Source of the DNA: a virus
Strand: one strand, 5' to 3'
IMG/VR virus record: IMGVR_UViG_3300028275_000006
Span: 1 to 64,000 of that record
Length of the DNA stretch: 64,000 nt
The notes beneath the pieces were generated by a model that was given only the letters and a program-made list of their open reading frames with translations, was not told the DNA's origin and did not search any database. The position numbers and the translations under genes are program-made. Each line of letters opens with the position of its first letter. Within the stretch, counting starts at the first letter, position 1. Of this stretch, positions 9,907-21,900 are shown piece after piece.

Positions 9907-12900
9907 ATGGCATTTACTAAAGATCAAAAAGAACCAAGTCTGCCAATCGGTACAGATACAACTAGAAGCGCGGTTAATTTTTTACCTAGATATTTTAGAA
10001 CTAGTACCAATCAGAAATTTTTAAACGGAACATTAGATCAGTTAATTTCTGTTGGCAATGTTGATAAAATTAATGCGTATATTGGTAGAAAAAATAGCAA
10101 AGCCTATGTGCCTTCGGACAACTATGTTGATGAAATATCTGTAGAACGTTCTGCCTACCAACTTGAGCCAGCAATTATTGTCAAAGATAGTTTAGAGAAT
10201 GTAACATTCTTCAGTGATTATAACGACTATATCAACCAACTTGTATATTTTAATTCTTCTGCGGTAGACCATAGCAAGATTAACAGTCAAGAGTTTTATA
10301 GTTGGAATCCTAATATAGATTGGGACAAATTTGTTAACTATAGAGAATATTACTGGCTACCAAAAGGTCCGCAGTCTATTGCAGTTAAAGGACAATCTCG
10401 TAGTATTATTAGCACATATACTGTGACTACTGTCAGCGATGTTGACAATATTGCCTATGTTTTCAGTCCAGACGGATTAACTCGCAACCCAAGTCTAAAA
10501 TTGTATAGAGGTCAAACTTATAAGTTTGATATTAATTGTCCAGGTAATGCAATCGCATTTAAGACAATCAGAGATATGGCCGATTCTTATATCTACACTG
10601 ATGGGGTTATCAGCGATACTCCTTATGTAGAAGTGGGAACTATTACTTTTACAGTTCCAGACGATGCACCAGATTTATTATATTACGTTAGTGCTAACAA
10701 TATTAATACATCTGGATTCTTTAAAATTTATGATATTGCCGAGAATACATTTATCGATGTCGAAAAAGAAATACTAGGAAAGAAAACATATAATATTGAC
10801 GGTACAACAGAGTTGTCCAACGGTATGAAAGTTTATTTTATAGGTAATGTTACTCCGGCGAAGTATGCTACAGACAACTGGTATGTTGAAGGTGTAGGTG
10901 ATAAAATTAGATTAATTGCAGAGTTTGATTTACAAACTCCATCATCTTTTGCCTTAGACAGCGACATCGAATTTGATACAGAAAACTTTGATACACAAGG
11001 TTTTGATGTTAATAGTAACTATCCTGCGGAAAAAGATTATATCACTATCAGCAGAGCAAGCAGAGATAGAAATCACTGGTCGAGATATAACCGCTGGTTC
11101 CATCGTTCAGTCATAGAAGCCAGTGCAACATATAATAATCAACCTGTTGAAATAGATCAGACTGCTAGAGCTAAACGACCTATTATTGAATTTAAACCAG
11201 ACTTACAATTATGGAATTTTGGACGTCAGGCAAAGCGTAGCGTTGATTTAGTTGACTTGTATACTAAAGATGCGTTTTCGACTGTTGAAGGTAGTATAGG
11301 TTATAATATTGACGGTGTATTATTACTAGAAGGCATGCGTGTTCTGTTTGCCGCTGATACTGATGCCATTGTAAATGGTCGTATTTTTAAAATTGGATTT
11401 ATTACACACCTTGGTGTTAAGAGAATTACACTATTAGAAGAAACAGATACTACTCCTATTGACGGTGAAACTGTACTAGTTACAGACGGCGACAATTTTA
11501 AAGGAAAAATGTTCCACTATTCTAGTGGTGCGTGGGTAGAGAGTCAGGACAAAACAGCAGTTAATGTTGCACCATTGTTTGATGTAGTTGATGTAAACGC
11601 CACAAGTTTTGGAGATAGAACAACTTATATTGGTTCTTCATTTATCGGATCTAAAGTTTTTAGTTACCAGCCAGGCGACACATATGATAATATTTTAACA
11701 CAAAATATTTCTTATAGAAACATTGGTAATATTGGAGATATTGTTTTTGACTTCAATTTACAAAAAGATTCATTTACCTATCAAGGCGAAGTTGAACTTA
11801 TCACACGAGTGCTTGACCGAGGGTATCTTCGAATTAATGATAGTCTTTCAGACTATAGACTTGTTAATGGATGGGTCAAATCTGAGTTTCAAACAAAACA
11901 ACCGGTTATACGACAAATCAATGTCCAGGCAGATTTGTTAAATTTATTCCCTATTGACGTCTATGCAAAGAGCGGAATGTTAGACGACTTAGATGTTAAG
12001 GTTTTTGTTAACAATAAGAAACGTACAGATTATGAAATTTACAGACAAAATAGTATTGCTTACATTCAGTTTACCGCAGATTTAACTGTAGACGATGTTG
12101 TAGTTATAGAAACAATGTCTTCTGCTACTAAATTAGATAACATCGGATATTATAAATTCCCAAGTAATCTTGAAAGCAACCCGCAAAATTTAAGTTTAGA
12201 AGATTTGACCTTAGGTCAAATTTCTAATCATTTAAAAACTATTTCAGAAAATTTTGTTAAGTTTGAAGGTAACATTCCAGGCATTAGTAATCTGCGCGAC
12301 CTAGGAAACATATCAGGATATGGTACACAGATAGTTCAGCATTCTGGACCTTTAGCACCAATCATGTATAGTTTTACAAATAAAAACGTTAACATTATTA
12401 AGAGTTTGCGTTATGCCAGAGACGAATATTCTAAATTCAAACGTAATTTAATTAGAACTGCAACTACATATGGTTACGATGGTATAACTCGTACACATTT
12501 AGATTTGGTGCTTAAAGAAGTAACCAAAGATAAAACAGTCGAGTCTCCATTTTATCTAAGCGACATGGTTCCGTTTGGAGTTAATTTTGTCTATGAACAA
12601 GAAGTTATTGATAATTCCTTCACTGATTATCCACTGACATTCGATTTTAATTTAGACGAAGCAAGTTCTAAAGCAGTAATGGTATATGTCAACGATGATC
12701 TTTTACTGCACGGCAGAGATTACATTTTCGTCAATACAAGTTTTGTTAGAATATTATCTGCAATACAAACTGGCGATATATTAAAAATTTATCAATACGA
12801 TCAAACTGCGGGCTGTTGTGTTCCACCGACTCCTACTAAGTTAGGATTGTATCCATTGTTTGAACCAAAGATTTTTGTCGATAACACTTATGTTACTCCT

Positions 12901-15900
12901 ACAAAAGTTATACAAGGTCACGACGGTAGTATTACTGTTGCATTTTCAAAACCAGATGAGCCAAATGAATTTAGAGACGAGTTATTACTAGAATTAGAAA
13001 CACGTATCTATAATAATATTAAAATTCGTTACAATCCAGAATTGTTTAATCTTGATACATTAATGACTGGATATTTTAGAAATGCCGATATTACTGTTGA
13101 CGAATTGAATTCTACACTAAGACAAGAGTTCTTAAACTGGACTAGTTTAATCAACGACGATTATACTAAACACAGTTTCTTTGATAGAAACGAGCCGTTT
13201 ACTTATAACTATAAGTCATTTGCTGACCCGCAAGGAAATCCGTTGCCAGGTTTCTGGAGAGGAATATACAAATATTTCTACGATACAGATCGTCCGCACA
13301 CACATCCATGGGAGATGTTAGGATTCAGTATTAAACCAAAATGGTGGGAGACTACCTACGGTCCAGCACCTTATACTAAAGATAATTTATTACTATGGAA
13401 TGACCTAGCAGAAGGCCTTGTAAGAGCTCCGGGTCAGTTACCAACACGAAACAGTTTATATGCTAGACCTGAATTGTTAAAATATGTACCTGTTAATGCG
13501 TCAGGAGAATTAATTGACCCACTAACTGTTGGACTAGTTTCAGATTTTGTTTCAGTCTTTACAGAAAAAGAATTCACTTTTGGCGATCAAACACCTATTG
13601 AAACAGCGTGGAGACGTAGCAGTCATTACGCATTTTCTTTAATTACTGCACTTACTCTATTACGTCCTGCAAAAATGTTTGCTTTAGGATTTGATAGAAT
13701 TCGCCAGTACAGAGATCAAACAGGACAAATTGTTTATAAACTTCCTACAGGTAACTTGAGATTTAATACCACAAATATGGTATTCCCAAGTACTGTTAAA
13801 GACAGCACAAGAGTGTTTACCAGCGGACTAGTAAACTATTTGTCAGACTATGGTATTAGCAAATCGTTTGCAATACTTGACAATTTTAAATCAGACTTAA
13901 CTTCTTTACAAGTAAAAATTTCCAGCAAATTAGCCGGCTTTACTACTAAAGAAAAATTTAAATTAATTTTAGATAGTCGTAGTCCTTTGAATGAAGGCAA
14001 TGTATTCATTCCTCAGGAAAACTATAACATTATTTTAAACTCTAGCACACCAGTTACTACTATTAACTATAGCGGTGTAATTATTGAAAAAACAACCAGC
14101 GGCTTTGTTATTAAAGGTTACGATAAATCTATACCAGAATTTAAGTATAAAAAAGCTCTGGATACAGTATCGGACCCGATAATCAATGTGGGCGGAATCT
14201 CTGAAACTTATATTGACTGGAATTCAAATAAATTCTACAGCAAAGGTCAAATTGTTAAGACAGATCAAAACTATTTTAGAGTTACTGTAGCGCATACAAG
14301 TACTACGGCATTTGAATCAAAGTATTTTGTTAAACTGCCATATCTACCAATTGTTGGCGGACGTCAGATTGTAATAAGAAGAAATTTTGAAAAATCTGTA
14401 AGCACATTACACTACGGCGCAGAATTAAGAACAGTACAAGAAGTCGTTGATTTCTTATTAGGTTACGGAAAATATCTAACAGATGCAGGTTTCACATTTG
14501 AATATTTTAATCCTAATTTAAAAACAGTCACAGACTGGCAAACCAGTGCCAAAGAGTTTGCGTTTTGGACTACACAAAACTGGGCCGAAGGTTCGATTAT
14601 TACTGTAAGTCCTGCCGCAGAAGAATTGATTTACAGACAAGATTATGCTGTAGTTGACAGCATTTACGATCCTTTCTATGAATATAGCCTATTCAAACAA
14701 GACGGCGTAGAATTAGAACCAAGTTTTACTAATAGCATTCGTGAAAATAATAGTTTTAGTCTGCGACCAAAAAATACAGCAGACGGTTTATATCATGCTA
14801 CATTGAATCTTGTACAAAAAGAACACGTTTTAATTTTAGATGACACTACAATTTTTAATGACATTATCTACGATCAAGTACAGGGCTATAGACAAGAACG
14901 TATTAAAGTAGTTGGATATAAAATTAGCGACTGGACAGGCGACTTTAGTATTCCAGGGTTTGTCTACGACCGTGCAGTTGTTTCAGAATGGACAGCATGG
15001 AAAGACTATGCCTTAGGTGAAACTGTAAAATACAAAGAATTTTATTATAGTGCCAGAACAAATGTTCCAGGTACAGAATTGTTTGACGACAATAATTGGT
15101 ACAGACTAGATGGAAGACCACAAAGTAAATTAATTCCTAACTGGGATTATCGTGCTACACAGTTTGAAGATTTTTATGATTTAGATACAGATAGTTTTGA
15201 TGTTGACCAACAAAAGTTTGCTCAACATTTAATCGGCTATCAAAAGCGCCAATACCTTGAGAATATTATTAATGATGATGTAAGTCAGTACAAGTTCTAT
15301 CAAGGTATGATTCAAGAAAAGGGTACACAAAACAGTTTATCTAAATTGTTTGACGCACTAAACTATGCAAACACAGATAGTTTAGAATTCTTTGAAGAGT
15401 GGGCAATTCGCTTAGGACAATACGGTGCCAGCGGTGGCTACGAGGAAGTAGAATATATTCTTAATGAAGAAAAATTCTTAATTAACCCACAGCCAATTGA
15501 ATTAGTAAATGCAGTTCCGTTTGGAGTGAACGATTTTGTTTATAGAATTACTCAGGATCAAGTTTACTTAAAACCTGACGACTATACACACGAGCCGTTC
15601 CCAGTACTAGCATCTCAGAAAGAATATATTAGAACTGCGGGCTATGTTAACTATGAAGACGTTGACTACATTATTTCTTCTAAAGATGAATTCGCCAACT
15701 ACAATATTAAAAATCTTGTAGAAGGTACATATTTCTGGTTAGGATTTGATAACAGTTCTTGGAATGTTTATAGATTTACTAATTTCGCTAAGTCTGTTAA
15801 GAGTGTATCAGAAGGTACTAACTTAAGAATTACTCTTAATACTAAACTACCTGTAGATATAGAAGTTGGATCTTATATTGGAATTAATAATACTAATGCT

Positions 15901-18900
15901 TCGTTAGAAGGCATTAAACAAGTATTAGATACAGGCTTAAACTGGTTTGAAATAACCATGCCTGCTAATTTAGATACTGCGGCAATTGCAGAAATTAATT
16001 TATTTTTAAACATTAATTTGTTTAAATTTACTCCACAACGACTATCGTCAATTAACGATTTAAATTCCTTGCCTGTTTCTGCTAAGAAAAATAATGAAAT
16101 AGTATGGACAGACGGAGTCAACAATGCTTGGAGTGTCTGGAAGTTTGCTAAAACATACACTAGCACAAAAATCACTAGTGAAGAAAATTATTTTGGAAAA
16201 GTTATTGCGGTTGATAACACAGAAACAGTATTGGCAGCAACATCAACAAATGCAGTTTTGTTCTACAGCAGACCTACATCGACATTTGGATGGGCGTTCC
16301 AGGATTCTATTTTCCCATTATCGACAGAAACATTTACCGACACTAACGGAAGTTTCGGTGATAGTTTATGCTTTAATGCCGACGGATCTTACTTATTTGT
16401 AGGCGCACCGCGTTACGGTATTACATCTGAACCAGGTGCTCTACCAACAGATCCTCCAATCATTACAGAAGTGGATATTGGTTATGTGGCACAGTACACA
16501 AAAAATATCTACGGCAGTTACGAATTTACAAGAGTAATTCAAAGTGCTACACCAACACAGTTCCAATATTTTGGACAGAAGATACAGGTAAATGGAAATG
16601 TATTATACATTGTTTCTAAAGGCAATGGATCTTCAGTTCCAGCAGCCGTGTCTGCGTATAACTTAACAACAAACACTTTCCTAGCAACACTAACTCTACC
16701 AACAGGTATTAGTATAACTGACATAGATATTAGTTCGAGCAATATTGTAGCAATATCTAAAAATGACGAATCTGTTTTAGTTGTTCGTTTAGCAGGAACA
16801 GCCTTTACAACAGTACAAGAAATCAATGTTAGCGATTTTACATCACTAGAAGTTTTAGAAACAGGTAGTAATTTTGGCACATCTGTAGCAATTACAAAAG
16901 ATTCAACTTTTGTTGCTGTTGGTGTACCAGGGTATTCAGGCGTAGCATCTAATCAAGGAGCAGTTGCACTATTCAAATTAAATGCTTCAACATACGTTGC
17001 TGATGATTTTATTACAAGTCCGCTAAACCAAGACAGTGAAAAATTTGGATATAGAGTAAGATTTAATCTAGACAATGATAGATTAGTAATTTATAGTTAC
17101 GGTGGTAGTCAAACAATTGAAACAATAATTGACTCCGGCGAAACAACATTTGATTTAAATGTAACTACATTTATCGAAGAACAAGAATTTACTGGCAGTG
17201 TTCGTGTTTATGAAAAATACGACGCCAAGTTCTTAATCGGCGACGAATTAGAACCAACAGCAGTTTCTGGAATTAACTACGGCGATGCGTTTGTTGTAGC
17301 AAGAAAAATTTATATTAACGATCAAACATCGATTAACGGATCATTCCATGAGTTTTCTGGAAGCACTAAATCTTGGACTAAGTTCCGCGAACCGGAACCT
17401 AGTGTTAACTTATCTAAGATTAAATCATTGTTCTTATATAATACAAGAACAAACAGCGTAGTTGCCAACTTAGATTTTATCGATCCAATTACAGGAAAGA
17501 TTTTAGGAATCGCTGAACAAGAATTAACATTCAAAACATACTACGATCCAGCAATATATACAGTTGGTGTAGAATCTGTAGTAGTAGATTTACTAATGGG
17601 ATGGACAACACCTCATGTTGGTAAATTATGGTGGGATCTCAGCACTATTAAATTTGCTAATCCCCTACAAGGATCTATTGTATATAAAGCCAACACTTGG
17701 AATAATGTCTACAATGATTCCACTGTGGATATCTACGAATGGGTAGAATCTGAATACACACCGAGCGAATGGGATTCGTTAGCAGATACTGAAACTGGAC
17801 TAGCATTAGGTATTAGCGGAACATCTAAGTACGGCGACCTTGCATACAGTATTAAACAAAAATATGATACTATAAGCAAAACATTTACCAACACTTATTA
17901 TTTCTGGGTTAAAAATAAAACTACAGTACCTGACGTTACCTTTAGAAAAACGTCTGCCAGCGATGTTGCAAATTTAATATCCAATCCTAAAGGTCAGGGC
18001 ATTCAGTATGCTACTTTATTAGGTAAAAATCAATTTGCATTAGTGAACTGCAAAGGATTAATCACAGGCAAAGATGTTGCACTAAATGTTCGTTACTGGA
18101 CAGTGAATAATACTGAAAACAATATTCATGCACATTATCAGTTATTAGCAGAAGGAAACACTAATAAAAAACTTAACAAGTATGTTGAACAGAAATGGTT
18201 TGACAGTTTAATCGGTTACGATATCAACGGCGCAGAAGTGCCAGATCCTAGATTGCCTGCTAAATTGAAATACGGTATTCTAAACAAACCTCGTCAAGGT
18301 ATGTTTGTTAACAGACTTGAAGCTCTAAAACAATTTATAGAGCGTGTTAACTCTGTATTAATACAACGTGCAATTATTGACGACTTTGATTTTACAGCAT
18401 TAAACTCTAAAGAAGAACCTCCGACTGAATTATCAGGAAAGTACGATATTGCAATCGACAGTCAAAGTCAAATACGTTTTGTTGGCTCTACAGGATTTAT
18501 TCAAGCCACTGCTGTTCCGGTAGTAGAAGCAGGAAAGATTGTACGTGTTGTAGTTACAAATCCAGGCCGTGGATATAAAATTGCTCCAGAAATTATAGTT
18601 AATGGTGCAGGCACTGGCGTAAAATTAACAGCAAAGATTAACACTATTGGCGAAGTTACTGGTGTAACAGTTGATAACTTTGGCCGAGATTATTTAGATT
18701 CTACTACATTGTATATTAGACCATTTACAATTTTAGTCAACAATGATGAAACAGCGGCTAATAAATGGAGTTTATACATTTGGGATAGTGTCAAAGGCGA
18801 CTGGTTCAGATCAAAAACTCAAATTTATGATGTAACCAAGCATTGGGATTATGCCGACTGGTATGCCGATGGCTACAGCGCATTTACTAAAGTTGACCAT

Positions 18901-21900
18901 TTAGTTGACTTCTCATATGAAATGAGTTTCATAGATATTGCTGTAGGCGATTTAGTAAAAATTAAAAATGAAAAATCTGGTGGTTGGATTCTTTTAGAAA
19001 GAATTAATACACTAGTTACAGATAACATTTCTTTAAATTACACAACAGTAGGTCGTCAAAACGGAACAATCCAATTCAATAGTAATTTGTACAAGTTTAC
19101 AAATAGTAATATTGGATTTGATAGTTTTACCTATGATGGCGATGTATACGACGACGAACCAAAAGAAGAATTAAGAATTATTCTCGATGTCATTAAAAAT
19201 AATTTATTAATAGACGATTTAGAAGTAGAGTATAATAAGTTATTCTTTGCAAGTCTGCGTTACGTATTCTCAGAACAAACATTTGTTGATTGGGCATTTA
19301 AGACTTCGTTCGTTAAGAGTCAACACAACCTTGGCGAATTAAAACAAAAAGTTAATTATAAAAATGACAATCTTGCTAGTTACGAAGAATACATTAATGA
19401 AGTAAAACCTTACAGAACTAAAGTTAGAGAATTTATCAGCAATTACACAGCAACTGATAATACATATACAGGAACTACAGACTTTGACCTTCCAGCACGT
19501 TATGATACTGAAGAAGGAAAAATTCTTCCGTTTGATGTAAAAGTCAATAATTCTGTAATTACATATAACTCATCTGCAATATTAAATGCACCATACAGTG
19601 ATTGGTTAGATCATGCTGGATATCGTGTTACAGAAATTGTTGTTGTTGACGGTGGCTCAGGATACCAAGCCGCACCTGCTGTTGAAGTAGTTGGTGTGTG
19701 CAAAACTAAAGCCACTGCTAAAGCGTATATTTCACAAGGATCAGTAACAAAGATTGCAGTAGAAACTAAAGGAGAAGGTTACCTAACTACACCTACTATA
19801 GTTATTAGCGGATCAGTTGGCGCAAGCGGAGTAACAGCCAAGGCTACAGCAATTCTTGGAGAAGGCGTTACAAGAACAAACACCATTGGTGTTAAATTTG
19901 ACAGAATTATTCCGGAGTATCAAGTAAGTTCTATTACAATGTCGCAGACATTCGATGGTACAGGATCTAGAACATTGTTCCAGTTAAACTGGCCTATTGA
20001 TATTAGAACAAACAAGACTGCGGTAACAGTATCTAACGAAGAATTATTGTCTAGTGATTTTACAGTTTATAATAAGAAAGATACTTCGTTAGGATATACA
20101 CGTTATATTGGTATATTAGAGTTATCTACTGCGGCAGAAGTTGGCAGTTCTAATATTACTGTAACTTATACTAAAGATATAAGACTTCTTACAGCCGCAG
20201 ATAGAATTCAATATTACTATAGTCCAATAACAGGACAGATTGGTAAAGACCTAGGACAGTTAATGTCTGGAGTTGACTACGGCGGCGTTGAAATTACAGG
20301 GCTAGGATTTGAAATAAGTTCTGGTTGGGACGGACTTCCATGGTTTACTGCTGGCTGGGACGACTTCGATGAAGATTATACAGACTTTTTAGTTGTATCA
20401 GATGGTACAACACGTTCTTATAATCTGCCATATATTCCTGCAGATGGAGAACAGATTAACGTTTATATTAATGGTGTAAGAATTGATGACATTAATTATG
20501 ACGTTTACACCAGTGCCGAAACTGCATATAATACCGCAGCCGCATTATTAGAAGTTTATACTGCTGAAGAGATTGCTCTACAAGCAGATAAAGACGCTAA
20601 AGAAATAACAGTTAATTCTCTAACACAAGAGCTTATTGATACACAGGCAGTTATTGCTGACTTACAAGCACAGTTAGAAATTACCTCCCCAAGCGATCCT
20701 TTATACTTTGCTTTACAAACTACATTGGCAGAAAATCAAGCACAGGAAACACAGTTAATTTCAGACTTGACCATTGCCCAAGGCGAACTAGACGATGCAG
20801 AAGCATTACTAACAGCCAAACAAGTACAAGTGGCTAACAAAACTCTTGATGTTGCCGCAAAGTTAGCAACATTAAATGCAACCGATGAAATTACAAATCC
20901 AGATGCACAGATGCAGACATTTGTAGGAGACGGAAGCACTGATACTCCTATAGTCATTCCTGCATACGTAGATGTAAACAGCGGAGATACTATTATCTTC
21001 CGTAAGAGTACCAGCGATGGTAGTTTTAGACCAAACCAGCAATATTTAGACTCTGAAATCAGCGGCGGAGATTTTACATATACTACTGCCCGAGGCATTC
21101 GTGCAGAAGACATCAATCTTGACGGCGACAATTTTGTAACACCAACTAACAGCCATGCACCGGAAGAAGTAGTTACGGGACAGGTTGTAGACTCTGTAGC
21201 AATTACAGTCTACCATACTGTAGAAGACGGTACACCTATTATTGTCACAAGACATTATATAACAACAGAGCCAGAAAACGAGTTCTTAATTGGACAGCGT
21301 CCAAACAGCACTCAAGCGGCAGTTGTTAAATTAAACGGATTAATTAAAAAGCAAGATGTAGATTATACACTAAATTACGCTATGCAAAAAGTTGTGTTCC
21401 CAACTAACTTGCCTGTGGGCAGTGAAGTTGTGATTACTTCTATGAGCAAAAACGGTACAAGCATTCTTGATTCCGATTCATTTACTGGCGATGGTGTTTC
21501 TGTAGATTTTGTAACAGTAGCACGTTGGGATGGAGATTATTCTGCACTAGTTACTGTTAACGGTGTACCAGCCACAGTAACAACATTTGTAACAGATAAT
21601 ACTTACAGCGAAGTTGGAAACATTGGAATTAGATTTGCTACAGCACCAGTCAATACGGCAATTATCGACTACACGATTATTGGTACAGCATTAAACACAG
21701 TAAGTCGTGTTTCAACAGAAACTGTTGTTTATGACGGCACAAGTCAGGTGTATAGTTTAACAAATACACCGGCCAACTTACGTCCGTTTGATAATAACGT
21801 ATTAGTTGAATATGCTGGAAGAATTTTACGTCCGGCAGATACTGTTTATTTTGATGTCGTAGGAACAGTTCGTACTTACACAGTAAGCACAGTTGACTAT

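Noticed and set aside
20736-21131. 131-codon minus-strand frame opposite the coiled-coil part of the giant gene
   Set aside because: Produced by the skewed codon use of the Ala/Gln-rich coding strand; no start signal or protein-like pattern.
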